From positions 1-21,910 of the forward strand of contig CAZEJK010000079.1 in NCBI GenBank assembly GCA_964512045.1: a stretch of DNA of 21,910 nucleotides, in the 5' to 3' direction. Origin of the DNA: CAZEJK01 sp964512045. Lineage in GTDB: Bacteria; Acidobacteriota; Thermoanaerobaculia; Thermoanaerobaculales; Sulfomarinibacteraceae. Below, one piece after another: positions 15,126 through 21,910 of the stretch. Positions within the stretch are counted from its first letter, which is position 1, and each line of letters starts with the position of its first letter. The notes below the pieces were generated by a model. It was not told where the DNA came from and did not search any database. It saw nothing but the letters and a program-made list of their open reading frames with translations. Both the position numbers and the translations under genes were made by a program.

Positions 15126-15195
15126 CTTGGCGCTTGGGTTGTGGCGATACGGATACTGCTCGGGGCCGTGTTCGCAGCCAGGAATCACGGAAGAT

Positions 15196-15217
15196 TCACG
15201 GTCTGTGCCTACCGTGA
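15196..15217 (+). promoter_or_regulatory. Palindrome upstream of the CSLREA gene
   Basis: TCACGGT (15196-15202) and ACCGTGA (15211-15217) are perfect 7-base inverted arms around an 8-base loop. TACATT (15224-15229), a possible -10 box, follows. It could be an operator for the downstream gene or a hairpin ending hepT transcription; no T tract is present. Confidence 0.35.
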
Positions 15218-15310
15218 GGATCATACATTGACGATCGGAAGATGCGACGTGCGCAGCACGCGGGTCTTCAAGCTCGACGGGCCATGCACGCAGACGGAAG
15301 GGAGCTGGAG

Positions 15311-16921
15311 ATGAGAGTGCAACCACCTTCTCGGAAGGTCGCTCGATGGACTGCCATTGTGGCGTTGATGGCCGCGGTGGCGCTCGGAATGACCTCGGCG
15401 CCGCAGGCCGCGTCCATCACCGTCGACACGGTGGACGACGAGGTCAACACCGACGGAGACTGCTCGCTCCGCGAGGCGGTACAGTCGGCCAACACTGATA
15501 GCGCCGTCGACGGATGCAGTGCCGGCTCCGGCGCGGACACGATCACCCTGCCAGCCGGAACCTACTCGCTGGCAACGGTCGGCACCAGCCTGGTGCTGTC
15601 CACCCAGATCACGCTGGAAGGCGCCGACGCGGCCACGACGACCATCGAGGCTGCCGGGAGCCCGGGTGTGGCCACGTTGCGCGTCCTCGACGTGGAGGCC
15701 ACCGCCACGGCGACGCTGCGTCATCTCACCATTCGCCATGGCGTGTCCACGGCGTTCTCCGAGACCGACTACTGCGGCGGCGGCGGCATCGTCAACCGCG
15801 GCACCTTGGTCGTCGAGGACTCCGTGATCACCGACAACCAGACAGCGTATCGAAACGCGGGCCTACCAGCGTTCGGCGGCGGCATCTGCAGCAGCGGACC
15901 GATCACGCTCACGCGGTGCACTGTCACGGAAAACCAGACTGCAGGGTCGTGGTCAGGATCGGGCCCCGGCGGCGGGATCGCGACCCGGCCAGGCGGCGTG
16001 CTCGTGGCCACCGAGCTGACGGTCTCCGAGAATGTCATCGGCGACGACCCCTCCAGCCCGGGAGACGGCGGGGGTCTCGATCTCTACGACCAGGCAACCC
16101 TCACGGACTGCACCATCACCAACAACTCGGCCGGCTCGGCGACCAACGAGTTCGGCACCAACTTCGGAGGTGACGGGGGTGGGATCTCGGTTCACACCTT
16201 TGGGCCTGTCACCATCGAGAGAACCCTGATCTCCAGCAACTCTGCCGGAGATGCCAGCGGCTTCGATGCGCACGGCGGGAACGGGGGCGGTCTCTGGGCC
16301 GACGCCGAGCTGACCCTGCGCAACTGCACAATCACCGGAAACTCGAGCGGCGGCGCCACATCGAGCTTGGGAACGGCAACCGGCGGGAAGGGCGGCGGCC
16401 TCTACCATCAGGTGTGGCTACCGGTCCTAATTCACAGCTGCACCATCACCGACAACACCACCGGCGCTGGCACAACGACCGGTGGCAACGGCGGCGGGAT
16501 CCAGGCCAATCAGCCCGACTCGGGAGACCAGGGAACCGAGATCCGCTCGACGATCATCGCCGGCAACACGGTCGCCGCCGGCGGCACGGGTCCGGACTGC
16601 GAGGGTGAGCTCAGCTCCTCCGACTACAACCTGATTCAGGACACGTCGGGGTGCTCGATCATCGGCACCACGACCAACAACGTCACCGGCCAGGACCCTC
16701 TGCTCGGAGCGTTGGCGGACAACGGAGGTCCGACCGAGACCCACGCGATCACCAGCTCGAGCCCAGCGTTCGATGTGGTGCCTTCGGGAACCAACGGCTG
16801 CGGCGGCACGATCTCCGTGGACCAGCGCGGCGCAAGCCGGCCTCAGGACTCCGCCTGCGAGATCGGCGCGTTCGAGGTCGGTCCGGTCCCGGTGGAGCTA
16901 CAGAGCTTCGTCATCGAGTAG
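15311..16921 (+). CDS. Secreted CSLREA / choice-of-anchor-Q beta-helix protein
   Basis: The 536-residue protein begins with a signal peptide (basic RKVAR, hydrophobic core, cleavage after PQAA near residue 36). A CSLREA domain follows directly (VDTVDDEVNTDGDCSLREAV). Residues about 70-460 form a right-handed parallel beta-helix with repeated 'CTITDN/CTITGN' turns and glycine-rich loops. The end is a choice-of-anchor-Q module (DPLLGALADNGGPTETHAI ... DQRGASRPQDSACEIGAFEV), then the tail VPVELQSFVIE. The ATG at 15311 is preferred because AAGGGAG (15298-15304) lies six bases upstream; an in-frame ATG at 15242 would place 23 charged residues before the signal peptide. Such proteins are secreted or surface-attached, and their ligands are mostly unknown. 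The tail matches that of the GEVED protein 11 kb away. Confidence 0.85.
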   Translation: MRVQPPSRKVARWTAIVALMAAVALGMTSAPQAASITVDTVDDEVNTDGDCSLREAVQSANTDSAVDGCSAGSGADTITLPAGTYSLATVGTSLVLSTQITLEGADAATTTIEAAGSPGVATLRVLDVEATATATLRHLTIRHGVSTAFSETDYCGGGGIVNRGTLVVEDSVITDNQTAYRNAGLPAFGGGICSSGPITLTRCTVTENQTAGSWSGSGPGGGIATRPGGVLVATELTVSENVIGDDPSSPGDGGGLDLYDQATLTDCTITNNSAGSATNEFGTNFGGDGGGISVHTFGPVTIERTLISSNSAGDASGFDAHGGNGGGLWADAELTLRNCTITGNSSGGATSSLGTATGGKGGGLYHQVWLPVLIHSCTITDNTTGAGTTTGGNGGGIQANQPDSGDQGTEIRSTIIAGNTVAAGGTGPDCEGELSSSDYNLIQDTSGCSIIGTTTNNVTGQDPLLGALADNGGPTETHAITSSSPAFDVVPSGTNGCGGTISVDQRGASRPQDSACEIGAFEVGPVPVELQSFVIE

Positions 16922-17087
16922 GTCGCCGGGCGACCCGTATCGGCTCGTTGGCGGTGCCCTTCGTCCGCTCGTCCAGCTCCTGGACAGGTGGAGCTTTGGG
17001 TTCACAGCGCACGGCGAACACGGTACCCGCCGCCCGCCTGCGCACACTGCGCTCAAGACCTTGAATGGTCTCCACCCTGGAGTACAC
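16911..17087 (-). CDS. Small hypothetical ORF, weak support
   Basis: A minus-strand frame from GTG 17087 to TGA 16913-16911 encodes 58 residues including YSRVETIQGLERSVRRRAAG and VQELDERTKGTANEPIRV. The composition is less biased than in neighbouring false frames, and AAGGAG lies upstream, although about 12 bases from the GTG. It overlaps the end of the CSLREA gene by 11 bases in antisense. I do not recognise the family, and it may be a fragment or chance. Confidence 0.22.
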   Translation of the reverse strand: MYSRVETIQGLERSVRRRAAGTVFAVRCEPKAPPVQELDERTKGTANEPIRVARRPTR

Positions 17088-17124
17088 GGCCCGCAGAGTC
17101 TCCTTCGTCGATCATCGGGAACCA

Positions 17125-17158
17125 TCGTGAAAGTACCGCTACAATAGAAACATCACGA
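17125..17158 (+). promoter_or_regulatory. Candidate promoter with flanking inverted repeat for the BTAD regulator
   Basis: TACAAT (17140-17145, five of six to the -10 consensus) lies 24 bases before the ATG at 17170. TCGTGA (17125-17130) and TCACGA (17153-17158) are inverted copies centred almost exactly on it. A dimeric repressor or the regulator itself could bind there. No clear -35 box was found. Confidence 0.42.
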
Positions 17159-17169
17159 CAGGTGCCGAG

Positions 17170-19236
17170 ATGGTAGTTCCACCCGTGATTCGGTCGTTGG
17201 GGCCGTTTGCGATCCCGTCGAGCGCCGGTCCGATTGAGGTTGGAAGCCTCAAAGCCAGGGCACTGCTGGTCTACATTGCACGAACGCCCGGCCGCGCCTA
17301 CTCCCGGGCCGGGCTCGCCAGCTTGCTGTGGCCGGACTCTGGTGAGGAGGCGGCACGAGTGAGCCTGCGCCAGGCGCTGACGAAGCTCCGCAAGGCCCTC
17401 GGCGAAGGAGCGCTCGCAGCGGACCGCAGCACGGTAACCTTTCGCGACGACTCTCCGTGGCGTCTGGACATCAACGAGCTGGAGCGGTTCGCTAGCACAG
17501 AGGACCCACACGCTGTCGAGCAAGCCGCCGCGCTAGTCCGCGGCCAGTTCCTGGAGGATCTCGACGTCCCAGACGCTCCGCGCTTCGAGGAGTGGCTTCG
17601 CACCGAGCGTCGACTGGCTGAGCTGATCTGCATGACAGTTCTCCATCGCGTCGGCACCGACGCGGCAGCTCGCGGAGAGTGGCGCAGGGTGGAGCTGGCA
17701 GCCCGAAGGATGCTCGAGCTCGAGCCGTGGGATGAGCGCGGACATCGGCTGCTCATGCGCAGCCTGGCCGGCGCAGGCCGCCGCGGTACTGCGCTTCGTC
17801 AGTTCGAGCTCTGTCAGCAAACCCTCGCCCAGGAGCTGGGCGTAACGCCCTCCGTCGAGACTCGGGAGCTGGCGGAGGCGATTCGGAGGCAGCAGGATCC
17901 TCCTCTTTCAGTAACAACCCATTCTCGCAAAGTCACTGGTAACGAGACGGCCACCCGTCTTCTGACGCAGGGCTCCCACCGCTCCATCCACGATCCCGAG
18001 ACCGCCGCGCGCCGGCTGATCGAGGCCGCCGAGCTCGCGGCTGTCGACGGAGCTCTCCGGAAGGCCGATGACCATCTTCGGGATGCGATAGACGCCCTCG
18101 CCGAGATCACGAGCAGTGCCATCGCCAGCTCGCTCGAGCTGCGCGTCCGCCTTCTCGAGGGAGCCGTCGCCTCCGCCCTGCGTGGTCCTGGAGGTCCTGA
18201 TCAAGCTCGTGCCATCGCTCGCGCCACTGAGCTCACAGCCCAGAGCGCCGGTCCGCTGGCCGACCTGTATCTCCAGAAGACGTTCTACGAGCTGGGTCGC
18301 GGCACGCCGCAGCCCGCGGTCACGGTTGCCGAGAAGGGGCTGTGGTACACGGTGGCAGCACGCGACCCGGCCCGCGAGGCCGCAGCTCGAGGGCTTCTCG
18401 GTTTTGCGAAGCTCCAGCTCGGAGAGATCGAAGCAGCCGTTGCCGAGCTCACGGTCGCTCGTCAGCTGACCCCAGACGAAGGCCGTCTGGACTGCCTCGC
18501 GTTCCCGGGTCATGATGTCGCTGGGCTGATCTTCGGCTGGCTCGGGGCAGCGCTGGGTGTTGCCGGTCACCTCGATGATGCACTGCAATCGGTGGCTGCC
18601 GGGCTCGCGTGGGCGGACTCGTACGGTCTGGTTGGCAACCGCTCGCAGCTCCTGGAGGCCGCAAGCATGGTGCACCTGATGCGCGGTGAGCTTGCAGCGG
18701 CTCGGGACGCTGCGGAGGAGAACGCAGCGTACTCGCGGCGCCACGATATTCCGATCCACCTGCGGTGGAGCCAGCTCTGGCGCCACGCGCTGGACGATCA
18801 GCTCGACCCCGCAGGCAGGGCACAGAGTCTCAGGTCGGCGATCACGAGCTGGCAGAGCAGCGGCGTTGGCACCGATGTGGTCCGCATGAGCCGCGCCGAG
18901 GCCGAGCTGTGGCTCGCCGCGGGCGACCTGGACCGGGCGCTCCAGGCTCTCGACCGGACGCAGCAGATCGCGGAAGAGCTCGGGGAGGGGCTCTTCGTGC
19001 CCGAGCTGCACCGTTTGCGTGGCGAGATTGCTGCCCTGAGAGGCGAGCCCGCTGAGGAGCACGTCGGGCTCGCCATCGATCTGGCGCATCACCACGGCGC
19101 CTTGCTGTGGGAGCTCAAGGCTCAGGCAGCCCTGGCACGTCTCTGCGATGGCCACGACAGCAGGCCTCGAGCAAGGGACCTGCTCGCGAGCGTGCCTCCG
19201 GAGGCCCTCCGGCCGTTCGAGCTGATCGAGGCGTGA
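17170..19236 (+). CDS. SARP-like transcriptional regulator with BTAD domain and TPR repeats
   Basis: The 688-residue protein has an N-terminal winged helix (about 5-95; SLKARALLVYIARTPGRAY, then LRQALTKLRKALG) and a bacterial transcriptional activation domain (about 100-245; GQFLEDLDVPDAPRFEEW, LELEPWDERGHRLLMRSLAG, QELGVTPSVET). The rest (about 265-688) is alpha-helical with TPR-like repeats. This is the order of AfsR/SARP and related regulators, but the NB-ARC ATPase found in AfsR is absent. The TPR half probably senses a partner protein or ligand. The start at 17170 has only a poor ribosome site, but the encoded N-terminus fits the family. Possible targets are its neighbours, on position only; the palindrome over its promoter suggests autoregulation. 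Confidence 0.83.
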   Translation: MVVPPVIRSLGPFAIPSSAGPIEVGSLKARALLVYIARTPGRAYSRAGLASLLWPDSGEEAARVSLRQALTKLRKALGEGALAADRSTVTFRDDSPWRLDINELERFASTEDPHAVEQAAALVRGQFLEDLDVPDAPRFEEWLRTERRLAELICMTVLHRVGTDAAARGEWRRVELAARRMLELEPWDERGHRLLMRSLAGAGRRGTALRQFELCQQTLAQELGVTPSVETRELAEAIRRQQDPPLSVTTHSRKVTGNETATRLLTQGSHRSIHDPETAARRLIEAAELAAVDGALRKADDHLRDAIDALAEITSSAIASSLELRVRLLEGAVASALRGPGGPDQARAIARATELTAQSAGPLADLYLQKTFYELGRGTPQPAVTVAEKGLWYTVAARDPAREAAARGLLGFAKLQLGEIEAAVAELTVARQLTPDEGRLDCLAFPGHDVAGLIFGWLGAALGVAGHLDDALQSVAAGLAWADSYGLVGNRSQLLEAASMVHLMRGELAAARDAAEENAAYSRRHDIPIHLRWSQLWRHALDDQLDPAGRAQSLRSAITSWQSSGVGTDVVRMSRAEAELWLAAGDLDRALQALDRTQQIAEELGEGLFVPELHRLRGEIAALRGEPAEEHVGLAIDLAHHHGALLWELKAQAALARLCDGHDSRPRARDLLASVPPEALRPFELIEA

Positions 19237-19495
19237 GCGTACGGTCGTCTTCACGTCACCGAGTGTCAGTCGACTCTGAACGCACGCAGCTCGACCCGCG
19301 GAAAGCAACACACCATCCCCCGTCCGCGCACTCGACCCGAGAATGGCGGACCACACACTGCGACCCGCAGTACAGCGATGGACCTCGCTGAGCAGCATGA
19401 CGATGGACCCCGACGCCACGTAGGCGAGTGATACGATGTTGTCTCGGATGGCAGGGTACGATGTATGCCGAGACGCCTCAGCCAACGGAACACTC
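19237..19495. other. Spacer without a recognisable gene
   Basis: No convincing gene was seen on either strand between the regulator and the HicA-like fragment. The only possible translation signal is GGAA (19487-19490), five bases before the HicA-like start. Confidence 0.45.
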
Positions 19496-19852
19496 ATGAA
19501 GTTCAGCGAGCTTGTCCGCCTGCTCGAAGCGGAGGGGTTCCGGCTGGTGAAGCACAAGGGCTCCGTGCGCTACTACGGCAAAGCAGAAGTCGATCGGCTG
19601 ATCCGCGTTGACGCTGGGCTCTCGCCGCGGCACCGCATCGACTCGCGCGCGATTCCCCTGCTATTCCGTGCCGACATGGTACGAGAGGATCGACCGCCAC
19701 CGCGCGCCACGAGTCGGTTTGGAGTGGGTACGAAGGTGCCGGCCTTCGTGAGCTGGGCATCTTCGGGAGTCCTCGCCGTGCAGAACGCCGCGGGGTACCG
19801 ACTGGGGCTGTCGCTCGACCGTTGGCGTTCGAGCCAGCGCCGTTTACGATGA
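19496..19852 (+). pseudogene. Broken HicA-like toxin fragment
   Basis: From ATG 19496 the first 40 residues match HicA mRNA-interferase toxins: MKFSELVRLLEAEGFRLVKH, KGSVRYYGK, then DRLIRVD. The second half should contain a His-Gly turn and a 'GT..IL..AGI' ending, but here it diverges at once (AGLSPRHRIDSRAIPLLF) and runs on for nearly 80 unrelated residues to 19852. The catalytic-type histidine of the usual 'GSH' is V, as in some HicA variants. No HicB antitoxin lies on either side. The divergent tail overlaps a probable nucleotidyltransferase relic in another frame, so this is most likely a recombined or decayed locus. Confidence 0.5.
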
Positions 19853-19854
19853 TC
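19708..19854 (+). pseudogene. Possible degraded nucleotidyltransferase (MNT) relic
   Basis: In the frame of base 19741 the translation reads GAGLRELGIFGSPRRAERRG, then PTGAVARPLAFEPAPF. This resembles the MNT-fold start 'LrlFGSaaRGea..SDvDLLVeFep'. The serine-aspartate pair and both catalytic aspartates would be replaced (TGAVA instead of SDVDL). There is no start codon or ribosome site. The match is to a short pattern, so confidence is limited. Confidence 0.33.
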
Positions 19855-19874
19855 CGACCCGGCCCGCGACTTGC

Positions 19875-19880
19875 TACTCT
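19875..19880 (+). promoter_or_regulatory. Possible -10 box for leaderless oxidoreductase mRNA
   Basis: TACTCT lies exactly six bases before the ATG at 19887, the same spacing as TATACT before mntA, and no Shine-Dalgarno sequence precedes this ATG. The match to consensus is only four of six and no -35 box is evident. Confidence 0.28.
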
Positions 19881-19886
19881 GACGCC

Positions 19887-21869
19887 ATGGCGACGTACTC
19901 CGGCACCTGTCCGTTGGACTGTCCCGACGCCTGCGGGCTGCTGATCGAAACCGACGACTCCGGCCAGCTGCGCCGGCTCAAGGGCGATCCCGATCACCCG
20001 TACACGCGGGGGTTCCTGTGCGGCAAGACCGCTCGCTTCCACGAGCTGGTGCGCAGCGGAACGCGTCTGACGACACCGCTGGTTCGCTCCGGAAACGGTC
20101 TCGAGCCGGCGTCGTGGGAGCACGCCGTCGGCGTGATCGCAGATCGGGTCGCGCGAGCCGAGGGCGAGCGGATCCTGCCGCTGTACTACGCCGGCAACCA
20201 GGGTCTGGTGGCCCGCAAGTTCCCGCTGCGGATGATGCACGCCCTCGGTGCGGGCAGCATGTGCGGTGGCATCTGCAGCTCCGCGGGTGATGCCGGTTAC
20301 CGGCTCGTGCTCGGCGACGTGATCGGCCCGGACGTCGAGGAGGCCGGCAGCGCCGACCTCCTTCTCCTGTGGGGCGTCGATGTCGCACGGACCTGGCAGC
20401 ATCTCCTGCCGACGGTCAAGGAGCTGTGCGAGCGTTCGGTCCCGGTCGTGGTGATCGACATCTACCGAACCGACACGATGCGACGGGTGGAGCGATGGGG
20501 CGGCACGGGTCTCATCGTCGAGCCCGGCTCGGACGCGGCGCTGGCGCTCGGTCTGTGTCGCCTGGCGTTCGAGCTCGGGTATGCCGACCGTGCCTATCTC
20601 GAGCGCGAGTGTGTGGGTGCATCCGAGCTCGAGGCCCACGTCCGCAGTCACCTCGACCTCGCCGCAACCTGCCGAGCCACCGGCCTCGGCGACGCGCAGG
20701 TGCTCGAGCTGGCCCGCACCCTCGGACGCTCACGACGACCGTTGCTCAAGACCGGCACCGGCTGGACGCGACGACGGCACGGAGGCTCGGCGATGCGGGC
20801 GGTCTGCTCGCTGGCGGCGGTGCTCGGGCATGCGGACCGCGTGCTGTACGAGAGCTCCGATCACTTCGCACTCGCCACGGAGCAGATCGATCGGCCGGAG
20901 CTGCGTGGCGACCGCCCGCACCCCACGCCGTGTGAGCACGCAGCCCTCGGCCAGGAGCTGTGCGACGGGCGCTACGAGGTGGCGTTCGTCTGGGGCCACA
21001 ACCCGGCAGTCACCCTGCCGGACTCCGCTCGAGTCTGTGCAGGGCTCGCTCGCGACAACCTCTTCCTGGTCGTCCACGAGATGGTGTTGACCGAGACGGC
21101 ACAGCTGGCGGACGTGGTGCTGCCAGCGTGCTTCTTCTTCGAGCAGACCGATCTCTACCGCAGCTACGGCCACCGTTACCTCCACCTCGCCCGCCAGGCG
21201 ACCGCCCCGCCGCCCGGGCCGCGCAGCAACCTGGCCGCGTTCGCCTCGATCGCGAAAGCGCTCCAGCTTCCGTTACCGACCTGGGACGTCACCGAGGAGT
21301 CGGTGATCGAGGAGGTGCTCGCCGCCTCCCGCGACCGGATCGGTGACGCCGACATGGCCCGTCTGCGCGCCGGTGACCGCGTCAAGCTGCCACCGCGGCC
21401 GCGCGAGGGTCGGGGCACACCGAGCGGCACGGTCGAGCTCGTCAGCGAGGTGGCGGTGGAGCTCGGCCAGCCGAGGGTCCCGACCTGGCTTCCGGAGATC
21501 CGTTCCCGCGAGCTGTGGCTCTGCGCAGCGCCATCGATCGCCACCCACAACAGCACCTACTTCGCCAGCGAGCGGCACATGGCCCGTGCCGGTACGCCGT
21601 CGTGCTGGATCCACGCTGAGCTGGCCAATACGAAGCACGTTCAGGAGGGCGACCGGGTGCAACTGACGAGCAACCACGGAAACCTCACCCTCACGGCCCG
21701 GATCACCACCGATGTTCCGCCGAACATGGTGTGCGTGGACGGCATGCCGCGCCCGGCCGACTGTGCCGAAGGCTACGGTGTCAACGTCCTCACCGGCCCC
21801 GAGATCAGCGACCTCGGCCACTGCGCCACGTTCTACAGTACTCGCGTCGATCTCACCCGCGTCGAGTAG
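19887..21869 (+). CDS. Molybdopterin-dependent oxidoreductase with 4Fe-4S cluster
   Basis: The 660-residue protein belongs to the formate dehydrogenase/DMSO reductase superfamily. The N-terminal iron-sulfur motif is complete: C8, C12, C16 and C45 (GTCPLDCPDACG ... GFLCGK). The bis-MGD-binding core follows; the molybdenum ligand probably lies in CGGICSSAG (126-134), with C130 the best candidate. Later landmarks are VWGHNPAVTLPD (a dinucleotide-binding loop) and ADVVLPACFFFEQTD. The C-terminal molydop-binding domain spans about 540-655 (THNSTYFASERH, then VQEGDRVQLTSNHGN). No twin-arginine signal is present, so it is cytoplasmic. No partner subunit lies downstream within the window, so the substrate is unknown. 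Length fits the compact cytoplasmic members of the family. Confidence 0.88.
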   Translation: MATYSGTCPLDCPDACGLLIETDDSGQLRRLKGDPDHPYTRGFLCGKTARFHELVRSGTRLTTPLVRSGNGLEPASWEHAVGVIADRVARAEGERILPLYYAGNQGLVARKFPLRMMHALGAGSMCGGICSSAGDAGYRLVLGDVIGPDVEEAGSADLLLLWGVDVARTWQHLLPTVKELCERSVPVVVIDIYRTDTMRRVERWGGTGLIVEPGSDAALALGLCRLAFELGYADRAYLERECVGASELEAHVRSHLDLAATCRATGLGDAQVLELARTLGRSRRPLLKTGTGWTRRRHGGSAMRAVCSLAAVLGHADRVLYESSDHFALATEQIDRPELRGDRPHPTPCEHAALGQELCDGRYEVAFVWGHNPAVTLPDSARVCAGLARDNLFLVVHEMVLTETAQLADVVLPACFFFEQTDLYRSYGHRYLHLARQATAPPPGPRSNLAAFASIAKALQLPLPTWDVTEESVIEEVLAASRDRIGDADMARLRAGDRVKLPPRPREGRGTPSGTVELVSEVAVELGQPRVPTWLPEIRSRELWLCAAPSIATHNSTYFASERHMARAGTPSCWIHAELANTKHVQEGDRVQLTSNHGNLTLTARITTDVPPNMVCVDGMPRPADCAEGYGVNVLTGPEISDLGHCATFYSTRVDLTRVE

Positions 21870-21910
21870 CACTCGGTGCTCGGTGAAGGCGAGTCGATGC
21901 AACAGCCCCG

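Noticed and set aside
16921..16935. Hairpin GGTCGC-CGG-GCGACC at the CSLREA stop as a terminator
   Set aside because: The stem is only six pairs, it starts in the stop codon, and no T tract follows.
17908..19557. 549-codon open frame antisense to the BTAD regulator
   Set aside because: The plus strand encodes a clear winged helix, BTAD and TPR protein; the antisense product has no domains.

Overview
The window is GC-rich DNA from a Gram-negative bacterium. A TonB-dependent outer-membrane receptor requires an outer membrane. Three large secreted proteins (a GEVED-domain protein, a giant beta-helix protein and a CSLREA/choice-of-anchor-Q beta-helix protein) are of a kind common in environmental Acidobacteriota (for example Thermoanaerobaculia) and neighbouring phyla. 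I suggest that lineage only weakly; there is no rRNA or other phylogenetic marker. I saw no tRNA, rRNA, CRISPR array or complete insertion sequence.

Layout. 1-440: the 3' end of an unknown gene with its terminator, a 99-bp duplicate of that gene end, a probable TetR-regulator scrap and an abruptly AT-rich promoter block. 441-2094: a hipBA toxin-antitoxin operon. 2541-3500: a ten-helix EamA (DMT) transporter. 3717-8838: two secreted proteins on the + strand, GEVED (279 aa) and a 1380-aa beta-helix exoprotein. 8991-13515, minus strand: a copper-receptor-like TonB-dependent receptor (OprC/NosA type, carrying the CxxxM and HxM copper motifs) followed by a PKD-domain secreted protein that is split by a -1 frameshift. 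13670-13914: remnant of a small membrane-protein gene. 14229-15052: an MntA-HepT (nucleotidyltransferase/HEPN) toxin-antitoxin operon with a palindrome over its probable -10 box, bracketed by a 29-bp imperfect direct repeat. 15311-16921: the CSLREA beta-helix protein. 17170-19236: a SARP/BTAD-type regulator with TPR repeats and no ATPase domain. 19496-19860: a broken HicA-like toxin gene running into a probable degraded nucleotidyltransferase. 19887-21869: a molybdopterin/4Fe-4S oxidoreductase.

How the parts relate. The window reads as an accessory region: two intact toxin-antitoxin modules, one decayed toxin-antitoxin locus, and large surface or secreted proteins between unrelated metabolic and transport genes. 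The receptor and the PKD protein form the only clear two-gene envelope operon besides the toxin-antitoxin pairs. The GEVED and CSLREA proteins, 11 kb apart, end in the same 11-residue pattern (VPVELxSFxxE), which suggests a shared C-terminal handling signal. Two coding sequences, the PKD protein and the small membrane ORF, each lack one nucleotide. That could be real decay or sequencing error.
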